This document shows positions 1 through 9,607 of a stretch of 39,705 nucleotides of DNA, piece by piece. Both the position numbers and the translations under genes were made by a program. This DNA is from Oscillospiraceae bacterium (GTDB taxonomy: Bacteria > Bacillota > Clostridia > Oscillospirales > CAG-272). The notes under the pieces were generated by a model. It was not told the DNA's origin. It saw only the letters and a program-made list of their open reading frames with translations, and did no database searches. Positions within the stretch are counted from its first letter, which is position 1. Every line of letters starts with the position of its first letter. Location of the stretch: the NCBI GenBank assembly GCA_015064785.1, contig SVRM01000030.1:1-39705 (forward strand). Reading direction: 5' to 3'.

Positions 1-29
1 CATTGTTCTGAGAAAAACGAGGAAAGAAA

Positions 30-674
30 ATGCGTAAAGGATTTGGTATTTGCTGCATCATATTGGGCGTATGCTGTTTGATCTCATCACTCGGATTGAT
101 CGCTTACAATCGGTGGGAAGAAGAAAAAGCACAGGATGTTTCAAAGAATATCCTGCAGGATGTCCAGGAAGACATTCAGGATAACACACGCGAAGAAAGC
201 ACTTCGGAAGAAAGCACTTCAGAAGAAAGTAACCAATATAAACCTGAAGAAATCTCTGTGGATATTCCGAAGGAAATGCTTACCACACAAATAGACAGCT
301 ATGACTGTATCGGCGTGCTTTCAATTCCTGTTCTGGAACTTGAATTGCCGGTGCTGACGAACTGGAGCTATGCAAAACTGAAAATTGCACCGTGCCATTA
401 TTTCGGTTCTTATTATGAAAAGGATTTTGTGATTGCAGCTCATAACTATCAGTCTCATTTCGGAAGATTGTCAGAACTGCAGCCAAAGGATCTGATTTTG
501 TTCACGGATATCTCCGGCACAGTGTATTGCTATGAAGTCGTGCTTTTGGAAACGCTTCCTGCTAATGCAACAGAAGAAATGATCACAAGCGGCTTTGATT
601 TATCGCTCTACACCTGTACCCCAGGTGGAGCCAGCCGTGTAACCGTTCGGTGCAGCTCCATTGCTAATGAATAA
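30..674 (+). CDS. Sortase family protein (N-terminal TM anchor)
   Basis: N-terminal hydrophobic segment, acidic/Ser-Thr linker (TSEESTSEESN), then IPVLELELPV...VIAAHNYQSHFGRL (catalytic His) and LYTCTPGGASRVTVRC (catalytic Cys/Arg) typical of sortases. Confidence 0.88.
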   Translation: MRKGFGICCIILGVCCLISSLGLIAYNRWEEEKAQDVSKNILQDVQEDIQDNTREESTSEESTSEESNQYKPEEISVDIPKEMLTTQIDSYDCIGVLSIPVLELELPVLTNWSYAKLKIAPCHYFGSYYEKDFVIAAHNYQSHFGRLSELQPKDLILFTDISGTVYCYEVVLLETLPANATEEMITSGFDLSLYTCTPGGASRVTVRCSSIANE

Positions 675-736
675 TCACCTACAACAAACTCAAGTAAAGG
701 ATATTGATACATTGCACTCAAACAGGAGGTATGCAT

Positions 737-1444
737 TTGAGAATAAGTATTTTAATCATCAATGAAAATGTTGATGAAGCGGAAAAAATAAAAGAACGAC
801 TTGTGTCCGCCTACAATGATGTTGAGTGCGTTACCTCCATTCGTGATGCTGTCAGCAGATTTGTGAGCATGGACTTTACATTGGTAATTCTGGATGCAAA
901 TATGTCCATGGAAGATGACCACAAGTTGTTAAAGGTCATGCGACAAGCTAAACGAACTCCGATATTACTGTTATCATCGCAAGCAGATCATTCTGAACGC
1001 CTAAGAGCACTTCGAGCCGGTGCTCATGCCTATATGGGGCAGCCATACTCTCTTGAGGAATGTCTGGCTCAGGCAGAGGCTTTGATGCAACTTTACATAG
1101 AGGCTCACCCCGATAGCAACCTGTGTTATACTCTTGTTTTTGGCAAAGAATTAGTTATAGACCCTTCTACACGGCAAGTGTTCCTGAAAGGCAAAGAGTT
1201 AAATATTACCCGACAAGAATTTGATCTGTTATTCTGTTTGGCAAGCAATGCGGGACGAGTTATATCTTGTGAACAACTGTATGAACAAGTCTGGAGCGAA
1301 GATACCGTCTATGATGTAGACGGCTTGGTTAAAACACACATAAAAACTCTGCGAAGAAAACTTGCGGATTCAGACACGGAGTATATCAAGAATGTTTGGG
1401 GCGTAGGTTATCGGTTTTCAAAAGAGCAACAGGATGGGGAGTAA
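737..1444 (+). CDS. OmpR/PhoB-family response regulator with atypical receiver domain
   Basis: Receiver-like N-terminus (LVILDANM) plus winged-helix C-terminus (LTRQEF-like NITRQEFDLLFCLASNAGRVISCEQLYEQVW...VKTHIKTLRRKL...VWGVGYRF). SD aggaggt at about 724-730 favours the TTG at 737 over the ATG at 731. Confidence 0.88.
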   Translation: MRISILIINENVDEAEKIKERLVSAYNDVECVTSIRDAVSRFVSMDFTLVILDANMSMEDDHKLLKVMRQAKRTPILLLSSQADHSERLRALRAGAHAYMGQPYSLEECLAQAEALMQLYIEAHPDSNLCYTLVFGKELVIDPSTRQVFLKGKELNITRQEFDLLFCLASNAGRVISCEQLYEQVWSEDTVYDVDGLVKTHIKTLRRKLADSDTEYIKNVWGVGYRFSKEQQDGE

Positions 1445-1460
1445 TTCCCATCCTGTTTTT
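1430..1460 (+). terminator. Intrinsic terminator overlapping the response regulator stop codon
   Basis: caggatggg-gagtaatt-cccatcctg followed by ttttt. Confidence 0.8.
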
Positions 1461-1581
1461 CCACCCTAATTCCGCCCTAATTCTTCTCCATATTTACCCT
1501 GTTTCTTTCCTAAAATTCCCCTATGTAACCGTGACAAAACATTTCTTTTCCTCACAAACTTCCCGTATTTGTTCATTCCAC

Positions 1582-1610
1582 TTGCAATTCCTGCCCTATT
1601 ATGGTATAAT
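1582..1610 (+). promoter_or_regulatory. Sigma-70-type promoter for AGCS symporter
   Basis: TTGCAA - 17 nt - TATAAT. Confidence 0.7.
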
Positions 1611-1641
1611 ATAACAAATTCACGCAGGAGGACGCAATCTC

Positions 1642-3042
1642 ATGATAGAAATCATCACTCTGATTAACGCAAAACTGAACGACTTTGTCTGGGGCGTGCC
1701 GGCAATGGTTCTGATTTTGGGTGTCGGACTGTGGCTCAGCTGCCGCAGTAAATTTATCCAGCTCCGGAAATTCGGTACCGCCATGCGCTGTACCGTCGGT
1801 CGGATGTTCAAAAAAGAAGAAGCACAGGCAGGTGCAGTCACTCCGTTCCAGGCGGTCTGTACCGCACTGGCAGCAACGGTCGGTACCGGCAACATCGCAG
1901 GTGTCGCAGGTGCCATCGCACTCGGCGGTCCCGGCGCTGTTTTCTGGATGTGGATCAGCGCACTGCTCGGTATGTGTACGAAGTTTGCCGAGGTCACGCT
2001 GGCAGTCCACTTCCGCGAACGCAATGTCCACGGTGACTGGGTCGGCGGTCCGATGTATTACATCAAGAACGGTCTTAAAAAACATTGGCATTTCCTCGGT
2101 TATCTGTATGCTGCACTCGGTGTTCTGACCGTCTTTGGTACCGGCAACGCAACACAGGTCAATACGATCACCGCATCCATCAGCACAGCATTGCAAAACT
2201 TTGATCTGCTCTCCGAGGATTCCGTGTTCGGTGTCAATCTGGTCGTCGGTATTCTGATTGCCATCATGGTTGCAATGGTGCTTCTGGGCGGTGTCAAGCG
2301 CATCGGACGCTTCACCGAAAAGCTCATTCCCTTCATGGCAGTCCTATATGTCATTCTCAGTCTTGGCGTCATTGTGCTGAACATCGGCGCGGTTCCCGCC
2401 GTTTTTAAGAGCATTTTCGTCGGCGCGTTCACACCGGCAGGTTTTACCGGCGGTGTCGTCGGCAGTCTGTTTATCAGTATGCGCCGCGGTGTCTCGCGAG
2501 GCATCTTCTCCAATGAAGCAGGCCTCGGTACCGGTTCCATTGCCCATGCCGCATCGGATATCAAATCTCCTGTGGAACAGGGATACTTCGGTATTTTTGA
2601 AGTCTTCTGCGATACCATCATCATCTGCACCCTGACCGCACTCACGGTGCTTCTCGGTGCACCTGCCATCACCTACGGTGCTGCTGCCGGTGCAGAGCTG
2701 ACCATCAGCGGTTTTGTCAACACCTACGGAAACTGGGTTTCCATCTTTACTGCGGTTGCACTGTGCTGTTTTGCATTTTCCACCATCATCGGCTGGGGAC
2801 TGTACGGTGTTCGCTGTCTTGAATTCATCGTCGGCAGCAAGGCCAATACTGTCTTCATGGTGCTATATTCTCTGGTCGCCATTCCCGGTGCGATTCTCAA
2901 CCTTGATCTGCTGTGGAGCATTGCAGAAACCTGCAACGGTATGATGGCAATCCCAAACCTGATCGCGCTGTTCCTTTTGAGCGGAACACTCGTCAAGCTG
3001 GTGCGGGAACACGCCAACAGCAAAAACGATCTGATGAAATAA
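1642..3042 (+). CDS. Alanine/glycine:cation symporter (AGCS family)
   Basis: Multi-TM protein with AGCS signatures (TALAATVGTGNIAGVAGAIALGGPGAVFWMW, NEAGLGTGSIAHAAS). Confidence 0.95.
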   Translation: MIEIITLINAKLNDFVWGVPAMVLILGVGLWLSCRSKFIQLRKFGTAMRCTVGRMFKKEEAQAGAVTPFQAVCTALAATVGTGNIAGVAGAIALGGPGAVFWMWISALLGMCTKFAEVTLAVHFRERNVHGDWVGGPMYYIKNGLKKHWHFLGYLYAALGVLTVFGTGNATQVNTITASISTALQNFDLLSEDSVFGVNLVVGILIAIMVAMVLLGGVKRIGRFTEKLIPFMAVLYVILSLGVIVLNIGAVPAVFKSIFVGAFTPAGFTGGVVGSLFISMRRGVSRGIFSNEAGLGTGSIAHAASDIKSPVEQGYFGIFEVFCDTIIICTLTALTVLLGAPAITYGAAAGAELTISGFVNTYGNWVSIFTAVALCCFAFSTIIGWGLYGVRCLEFIVGSKANTVFMVLYSLVAIPGAILNLDLLWSIAETCNGMMAIPNLIALFLLSGTLVKLVREHANSKNDLMK

Positions 3043-3060
3043 TGCTTACATCATTTCTTC

Positions 3061-3097
3061 AAGAGCCAACTGTTCCGTGCAGTCGGCTCTTTTCTTT
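3061..3097 (+). terminator. Intrinsic terminator after AGCS gene
   Basis: agagcc...ggctct stem followed by tttctttt. Confidence 0.7.
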
Positions 3098-3206
3098 TCG
3101 TCCCCGTCTGCCCAGAAGGATATCGAATGTCCTTTATGAAAAAACAGTATCCGGGTTTCCAGATCCGTTGATTCTGATCAAAAATTCAATGAAATTCCGC
3201 TGCCTA

Positions 3207-3235
3207 TTGCATTTTGAGTGCAAATATGGTATACT
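3207..3235 (+). promoter_or_regulatory. Promoter for metallophosphoesterase gene
   Basis: TTGCAT - 17 nt - TATACT. Confidence 0.55.
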
Positions 3236-3264
3236 GTACAAAACCATTTTAACGGAGGAAATAC

Positions 3265-4413
3265 ATGATGACAACCGATCTCCGCGTTGCAAACGAATTT
3301 CTGGAATCGCTGATTCTGCACCCCAAAACACCCGAAGAAGTTCGTTTCGGCAGCACACTGTTTTACGATTGGGACGAATCCCTTCCCTATTCATCCGAGC
3401 TCTACGCCGCAGAAATTGAGAAGGACCCCGACCGCGATTTCGTGATTCTGAATTTTGCAGACATCCAGTGTCACGACGGCGAAGCCTTTTCCGAGGTTGG
3501 AGAATTCGCCGAGGAAACCATGGATAAGCTCATCCGTCAGACCAATCCCGATCTGATCACACTGTCCGGCGACAATGCATTTGACGCATTTGCCTATCTG
3601 CGTCTGATTCGCTTCATCGACAGCTACGGCATTCCGTGGGCAGCAGTCATGGGCAATGCCGACCATACCGGTCTGGTCAGCGAGTTCTGGGGCGCGTATC
3701 AGCTTGCTGAAGCGAAGAACAGTCTCTTTGATTACGGTCCGCGCGGCATGGGCTACGGCAATTATATCATCAACATCACCGAGAACGGCCGCCCGATCCA
3801 CACGCTGTTCATGATGGATACCCATCATGAAGAAGAGATGCAGAAAGGCAGCTACGATCACTTATACGACAACCAGATCGCGTGGTACGCATGGGCTGTC
3901 AAAGGCATCGCAGCCGAAGCCGGCCATACTGTTGAAAGCACAGTGATTACGCATATTCCGGTTCCGGAATACCAGAATGCATGGGACAGCGTATACGATG
4001 CGGATACCAAAACCCTGCGCGCGCCGTACTGCGATCATGCCTTCTGCCGTGTACAGGAAAAAATGGGACCGCCGGAATTCAACAACGGATTCTTTGCGCT
4101 GTGCAAATCCCTTGGCAGTACGAAAAACATGGTCTGCGGTCATGACCATGTCAACTGCTTCTCGATTGATTATGAGGGTATCACGCTCACCTATGCACTC
4201 AAAACCGGCTACGGCTGTTACTGGAAGCCGGACACCCACGGCGGCACCACACTGACGATATCCTCGGACGGGCACGTCAGAACCACGCATCATTATATCG
4301 ATCCGACTGCGTCGCAGGTCAAAAAGTTTGTTCTCGAATATTTCGGCATCAACCGTTATGCTGACAGCATCACGCCGAAATTCCCGGACTTCCCCAAAAA
4401 TTCATCCGATTGA
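3265..4413 (+). CDS. Metallophosphoesterase (calcineurin-like) family protein
   Basis: Motifs NFADIQCHDG, TLSGDNAFD, VMGNADHT, MDTHHEE, ITHIPVPEY, CGHDHVNCF fit the dimetal phosphoesterase fold. Confidence 0.85.
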   Translation: MMTTDLRVANEFLESLILHPKTPEEVRFGSTLFYDWDESLPYSSELYAAEIEKDPDRDFVILNFADIQCHDGEAFSEVGEFAEETMDKLIRQTNPDLITLSGDNAFDAFAYLRLIRFIDSYGIPWAAVMGNADHTGLVSEFWGAYQLAEAKNSLFDYGPRGMGYGNYIINITENGRPIHTLFMMDTHHEEEMQKGSYDHLYDNQIAWYAWAVKGIAAEAGHTVESTVITHIPVPEYQNAWDSVYDADTKTLRAPYCDHAFCRVQEKMGPPEFNNGFFALCKSLGSTKNMVCGHDHVNCFSIDYEGITLTYALKTGYGCYWKPDTHGGTTLTISSDGHVRTTHHYIDPTASQVKKFVLEYFGINRYADSITPKFPDFPKNSSD

Positions 4414-4547
4414 TACGGGTTTTGGTATAGAACGATCCGGATAATTCATATCCGGTCAAATCATGCACCAAACCCTGCCATCCGGCGTATGTAAGGGTAT
4501 CTACCGTTCATTTCCCGGCATCAGTATTTAGAAACGGAGGCATTCAT

Positions 4548-5249
4548 ATGCAGCTTTTCCACCACATTTTATATTCCTCTCCACTCGCGTTCCAGACAGT
4601 GCTGTTCCGTCTGCTGTTGTCGACAATTTTATCCGGCATCATCGGATTTGAACGCGGCTTTCGCGGCAGAGCAGCAGGCTTGCGTACACATATCCTCGTC
4701 GGTATCGGTGCAACACTGATTGTGATGACCGGCGTCTACGGTGTCGAAAATCTCGGTTATTCCGCTGACCCGATGCGTATGGCGGCACAGGTCATCTCCG
4801 GCATCGGTTTTCTTGGAGCAGGTACCATTCTGATCCGCGGTAAAACCATGGTAACCGGTCTGACAACAGCGGCCGGTCTGTGGGCAACCGCTGCCATCGG
4901 TATTGCCATCGGTGTCGGTTTCTATGCCGCCGCCGCAATCACAGCAATCATTTCTCTGTTTACATTCATTTGTCTGACCACATTTGAGCGCGGCGGCACC
5001 TACGGAAAATACAACATCCGCATCTATGTGGAATGTACCGATGCTTCCGCTCTGAATTCGCTCGTCAACACCTTATCCTCCGACGAATTTGAACTGCGTG
5101 AATTTGAAATCACGCCTGCGCGTTCCGGTCTTCCCAATCACATCGGCATCGTCGCCATCGTCATCATGCACAATCAGGACGACAAAAAGGAGCGCCTTGC
5201 AAAAATTGCCGCTTTGGAATCGGTGCTGATTGCGATTGAGTCGGTATAA
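4548..5249 (+). CDS. MgtC/SapB family protein
   Basis: [66 protein letters not shown] are MgtC-family motifs. Confidence 0.93.
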   Translation: MQLFHHILYSSPLAFQTVLFRLLLSTILSGIIGFERGFRGRAAGLRTHILVGIGATLIVMTGVYGVENLGYSADPMRMAAQVISGIGFLGAGTILIRGKTMVTGLTTAAGLWATAAIGIAIGVGFYAAAAITAIISLFTFICLTTFERGGTYGKYNIRIYVECTDASALNSLVNTLSSDEFELREFEITPARSGLPNHIGIVAIVIMHNQDDKKERLAKIAALESVLIAIESV

Positions 5250-5286
5250 TCAACCATCTGTATCCCTTCATTTCTTACATTTAACC

Positions 5287-5454
5287 GATTGCAAAATTGC
5301 ATTTTGCAATCGTTCTCATCGGGCTGACGCAGCCCGATGGCTCCCTTCGGTCGCTTTGAAGGAGTCTTTTTGGGCGGGAGACCCGCCCAAGCGACGCAAT
5401 TTGTTTATATATCGCCCATTGGGCGATAAAGGTAGGCAATTTTGCAATTGCCTA
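5287..5454. repeat. Array of six consecutive near-perfect palindromes (array C)
   Basis: gattgcaaaa-ttgca-ttttgcaatc; catcgggct-gacgc-agcccgatg; ctcccttc...gaaggag; tgggcggg-aga-cccgccca; tatcgccca-t-tgggcgata; taggcaatt-ttgc-aattgccta. Confidence 0.75.
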
Positions 5455-5499
5455 TTTCTTACATTACAAAGGAGCTGTCTTTCAGACAGATATGACATC

Positions 5500-7131
5500 A
5501 TGATGAAAAAGACAAAAAACAAGCTTTCGCTGATCCTTGTCGGCGTTGTTCTGATACTCGCCGTTCTGCTCGCACTGTTTCTCCCCTCACTGTCAAAAAG
5601 GATGGAGATTGACCGCCAATTTGAAATTGCACAGCAATACCTCAATGATCTCGACTATGAATCCGCAATGCTCGCGTTCAACAAAATCCTGGAAATCGAC
5701 CCGAACAACGTCGCTGTTTACCGCGGCATGGCAGAGGCTTATATCGGAATGGGAGACAGAAATGCCGCATTCGCCATCCTCGAAGAAGGTATTGCACTGA
5801 CAGGCAGCGAAGAACTGGCAGCATATCTGGAACAGCTGCGCGCAGAGGATGAAGAAGCAGCACCGGCGGAAATCGTCTTTCAAAACGAGGAGCTGGACAC
5901 CGCAATCCGCACATTCCTCGGCATTGACGGTCAAGCCCCCATCACCGGAGCCCTTCTGGAAACCGTCAACAGGTTTTCTATCACGCCGACAACACTGGAA
6001 ATTGAAAAGGATTTCGAGCGGCAGCCGGTCCTCGAATCACCCGATATGATTTCCCTGCTTGCCTCTGACCCGGGGTTCATTGAATTCGTCAATGCCTGCC
6101 CCGATGGATATGGATATGTATTTATCGATCTGTACGGATACGAAGGCACAGCACCCGATCTGTCGCCGTTTGCAAAGCTGCTGCGGCTGAGCGAACTGAA
6201 TCTGTATGACATCCAATTCCCGAATCTTGAATTTTTACGGCTGTTCCCCGACATCACGTATCTTAACCTCGTGCTTGACGGATATGATCTGGAGCCTCTG
6301 CGCGACCTGAAAATGGAATGGGGACAGCTGACTGTTACCGCCAATGAGCAGAAAACACTGGATGCATTTCTCGCAATCGCCAAAGACTATACAAATCTGT
6401 CATCCCTTTGGATCTATTCCAGATACGCGGATGATATCTCCGGCATTTCTGCGCTGTCCGATCATAAAGACCTGTGGCAGCTGAGCCTCCACATGGACGT
6501 TCTCGCAGATGTTTCCCCTGTTGCATCTTTGCCGCAGTTAACATATTTCGGTCTGTTTTCTATAGAATGCGAAAGCATCGCGCCGCTCTCCACACTCGTC
6601 AATCTTGAATATCTTGATCTGCGCGGTTATAGTTCATTTGATGATAAACCATACAATGGAGTTCCTGACGGTAAGCTGTCAGATATTTCTGCCATTGCAT
6701 ACATGCCGAAACTGCGCTCTATCAATATTCAGGAATGCGCCGTTACGGACGTATCTGTGATTAATGGGTTACAGGAGCTGCGTGGTCTTGATCTCCCCGA
6801 ATGCATGATCTCTGACATTTCCATGCTGACCGATCTGCCGAACGTCAAAACAATCCGTCTTGATCGCAACAAAAGCATCCGCGATATTTCCGTTGTTGCA
6901 AATTATCCGAATCTTGAGGGATTGGACATCACCGAGAATCTGATCACGGACATTTCTGCCGTCAGCAATCTGACCAATTTAAGATATTTTTATTTTAGTG
7001 AAAATCCGATCTCAGACCTGACGCCCCTTTCCGGATTTTCACCCGATGTTCAGATGGACGCCCATGATTGTCCCATCAAAGACTGGTCTCCCGTTGCACA
7101 CATCGATTATGTCTACGGTCGTCCCGAATAA
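5500..7131 (+). CDS. Membrane-anchored TPR + internalin-type leucine-rich repeat protein
   Basis: Start reassigned to ATGATGAAAAAG at 5500 after an SD; TM helix, TPR (AMLAFNKILEIDPNNVAVYRGMAEAYIGMGD), then repeated LRR units (LxxLxxLDxxxxxIxDIS). Confidence 0.85.
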   Translation: MMKKTKNKLSLILVGVVLILAVLLALFLPSLSKRMEIDRQFEIAQQYLNDLDYESAMLAFNKILEIDPNNVAVYRGMAEAYIGMGDRNAAFAILEEGIALTGSEELAAYLEQLRAEDEEAAPAEIVFQNEELDTAIRTFLGIDGQAPITGALLETVNRFSITPTTLEIEKDFERQPVLESPDMISLLASDPGFIEFVNACPDGYGYVFIDLYGYEGTAPDLSPFAKLLRLSELNLYDIQFPNLEFLRLFPDITYLNLVLDGYDLEPLRDLKMEWGQLTVTANEQKTLDAFLAIAKDYTNLSSLWIYSRYADDISGISALSDHKDLWQLSLHMDVLADVSPVASLPQLTYFGLFSIECESIAPLSTLVNLEYLDLRGYSSFDDKPYNGVPDGKLSDISAIAYMPKLRSINIQECAVTDVSVINGLQELRGLDLPECMISDISMLTDLPNVKTIRLDRNKSIRDISVVANYPNLEGLDITENLITDISAVSNLTNLRYFYFSENPISDLTPLSGFSPDVQMDAHDCPIKDWSPVAHIDYVYGRPE

Positions 7132-7143
7132 CCGATTCCAAAA

Positions 7144-7183
7144 CAATCGCCCCGCCGTTTTACCGCGGCAGGGCGATTTTTCC
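7144..7183. terminator. Bidirectional terminator between convergent genes
   Basis: aatcgccccgccg...cgcggcagggcgatttttcc. Confidence 0.75.
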
Positions 7184-7185
7184 TG

Positions 7186-8676
7186 TTATTCAATCTCTTC
7201 CTGATATTTTTCAATAATCTGCTCAATCCGCTTGCTGAAGCCCTTGATCTTCTTTTCAATACGGGAAACATAGTCCGATCGGTTGTCCTTGACATAGTCG
7301 CGCAGGTCATTGAGAATCGTAATGCCGGAGGAACCGGTCATAAAGCCGATGTCACTGTAATACGAATCAAACATGATCTCCAGAGTCACAAGCGATTCCT
7401 CATCACGCAGGAACTTGCCTTCCAGAAGCACATCGATGTAAGCAGGCTTGACATCGCGCATCGACAGATAGGACATATCCTCCAGCACGCGGCCGACCAT
7501 ATCCGGATTGGATACCGTCACCGGTACACTCATTGCACCGCCGATGTTCGCCTGATAATGAATCTTGTAGTCTTCCTGTGCCTCGTTCAGCTTCGGGATC
7601 GGCAGAATACCAAACGCGGATTCCATATTTCTCATGCGCTCTACACCCTTGAGGTTGGCAATCCAGAACAGCGCACGGTCCTGCTCGAGCGCATCCATCG
7701 GCGCGTATTCACGGTCGACACCGCTGTAGCGGTCACAGATATAGGAGCCGTTGTCAGCGGAACAGATTTCCTGAATCGCACCGACAATGTTGTAATATTC
7801 CTCGGACTGGATGTTGAGAATCGGCAGATCATCCGCATCCTTGGTGATCGTCTGATAACCGGTACCGGACAAAAAGCAGTCGATGACAAAGGTATTGCCG
7901 ATGAAGCCGTGCATGTCAAGCTCTGTGATCTTTCCGTCACCGTCGAGATCACGTGTGATCATCTTGATGTACTCGCCCATTTTATCAAAAGTCCACTTGC
8001 CGTCGACAACCAGCTGATACAGATCGTCGATATCATGCTGCTCCGCAACGGGTTTGTTGAACAGCACGCACGGTGTCGCACCGAGCGCATGGATATTGAT
8101 ATCACTGTAGACAAAGTAGTTCCGCCCGTTGATGGAAGCACCGGCAAGCATACCGTCATTCCAGTACGGCTTGGAAAAGTCCAGATGCGGAACCTCATCC
8201 AGCTGAAGGCTGTAACCCTGTGTTGCCAGCTGGAACGAATAGACACCGTTGTTGATCGTCATGTCATACACATCATCTCCGGCCTTCACCGACTGAATCA
8301 GCTTGGACGATGCATCGCCGTAGTTAAACCGTTCCCATGTGAAATCAATGTTATATTTTTCCTTGATGGCAAGATTACGGTTGAAGATCGCATCATTGAG
8401 CGGTTCACCGTTCGTTTCTGCGGCACAGACATCGAGATTCGGTTCAAAATCATTGTCGCCATAGATGATATTGAAGACATCACCGCCGAAATCGACCGCA
8501 TCCAGCTTAGGATCGTATATGGCAGTCGGATCGACATCTTCGGTTTCCATGGTTACACTGCCCGCCGCGGTTTCTGTGACTGCCTGTGTACTGACAGGTG
8601 TCGATCCGGCATCACCGCAGGATGCCAAAAGCAGCAGAAGTGCCAGTGCCGGGAGGATGCATTTTGTGGAATTCAT
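7186..8676 (-). CDS. Extracellular solute-binding lipoprotein
   Basis: Lipobox LLLLASCGD; DGKWTFDKMGEYIKMITRDLDGDGKITELDMHGF resembles carbohydrate-type ABC substrate-binding proteins; related to the ORF at 29978. Confidence 0.83.
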   Translation of the reverse strand: MNSTKCILPALALLLLLASCGDAGSTPVSTQAVTETAAGSVTMETEDVDPTAIYDPKLDAVDFGGDVFNIIYGDNDFEPNLDVCAAETNGEPLNDAIFNRNLAIKEKYNIDFTWERFNYGDASSKLIQSVKAGDDVYDMTINNGVYSFQLATQGYSLQLDEVPHLDFSKPYWNDGMLAGASINGRNYFVYSDINIHALGATPCVLFNKPVAEQHDIDDLYQLVVDGKWTFDKMGEYIKMITRDLDGDGKITELDMHGFIGNTFVIDCFLSGTGYQTITKDADDLPILNIQSEEYYNIVGAIQEICSADNGSYICDRYSGVDREYAPMDALEQDRALFWIANLKGVERMRNMESAFGILPIPKLNEAQEDYKIHYQANIGGAMSVPVTVSNPDMVGRVLEDMSYLSMRDVKPAYIDVLLEGKFLRDEESLVTLEIMFDSYYSDIGFMTGSSGITILNDLRDYVKDNRSDYVSRIEKKIKGFSKRIEQIIEKYQEEIE

Positions 8677-8779
8677 AAAATTGCTCCTTTGATCTGTAAA
8701 CTATGTGTATAGTATACTTGATTTTTTGTGATTTGTCAACAGAATCTGTGTGATTTTCCTCGAATTTTCGCAGAACAGA

Positions 8780-9607
8780 TCAGAATTCGAGCGTTCCAGT
8801 TACGGTCGTATCACCGATTGCCGCCCACTCACAAGCGCGTACAAATAGCTTGCGCAGCTGCTTTGGTTTCCAGGACAGCATCGTGTCCTCACCCATACCG
8901 TGTCCGGTATAGAACGGCCATACATGACCGAGCAGGAGATTCAGGGTTCTTCCCTGTCCATACTGTCCGATTGCAACCATCGGCTCCCATGCGCCCGTAC
9001 CGTGCAGTCCGTGACGGGAAATTACATCAGGGTCAGAATAGGCAGACGCCAGAACCTGCAGCGGAACATTATGTACATTGGCACAGGTACAGAAAATCTC
9101 ATCCCGCGTGACAAAATCGGTGAGCCCGCGCGTTACAGGATGTTCCGTGTCGTCAATGTGAATCTTTGCATCCGCATAATCGCCATGCCTGGTTGGTTCA
9201 CGCCACATCAGACCTGCCATTTTTTCAATCTCCGCCCATGGCTTCATGCCGACTTCAGCCCAGTAACACGGATGGTCGCCGTGCATGAAGACAAAACCGG
9301 CGCCATTTGCCACCGCACGTTCCAGGAGGACCTGTTCTTCTTTGATATTGAACCGATAGTTGCCGCAGTTGAAAACAAAGACATCCGCTTCGTCAATCTT
9401 GCCTGAAGCAAAATACGCATCAAAGGTGATGTCGGACAGCCTCGGCTCATCACAGACACAGGTAATGTCAAATGCATCCGTCCCGTGCAGAAGTCCGATC
9501 AGAAATTCCGCAACACGATGGACATCATGTCCGCCCCAGTGAACATCACCGAGCAGATAATGCAGTTTTATTTTCTTGTTTTCCTGTTTCATACCGTCAC
9601 CCCTCAT
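8780..9607 (-). CDS. ThuA-like domain protein
   Basis: VFNCGNYRFNIKEEQVLLERAVANGAGFVFMHG...W...GLMWREPTRHGDYADAKIHIDDTEHPVTRGLTDFVTRDEIF...PMVAIGQYGQGRTLNLLLGH. Confidence 0.85.
   Translation of the reverse strand: MRGDGMKQENKKIKLHYLLGDVHWGGHDVHRVAEFLIGLLHGTDAFDITCVCDEPRLSDITFDAYFASGKIDEADVFVFNCGNYRFNIKEEQVLLERAVANGAGFVFMHGDHPCYWAEVGMKPWAEIEKMAGLMWREPTRHGDYADAKIHIDDTEHPVTRGLTDFVTRDEIFCTCANVHNVPLQVLASAYSDPDVISRHGLHGTGAWEPMVAIGQYGQGRTLNLLLGHVWPFYTGHGMGEDTMLSWKPKQLRKLFVRACEWAAIGDTTVTGTLEF

Noticed and set aside
1573-2196. Cys-rich 207-aa minus-strand ORF (CCADGCGDRIDLCC...)
   Set aside because: Antisense to the AGCS symporter; Cys content arises from reverse reading of Ala/Gly codons.
4414-4547. 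Possible structured leader/riboswitch upstream of mgtC
   Set aside because: Only short imperfect pairings (atccggat..atccggt, gggttttggt..accaaaccc); no match to an Mg-responsive riboswitch and no attenuator.
5287-5454. CRISPR array
   Set aside because: Units are unrelated palindromes of variable length, not a repeated sequence with regular spacers; same reasoning for 31525-31710 and 33548-33760.
7558-8712. 384-aa plus-strand ORF
   Set aside because: Antisense to the solute-binding lipoprotein gene, which has a clear lipobox and family motifs.
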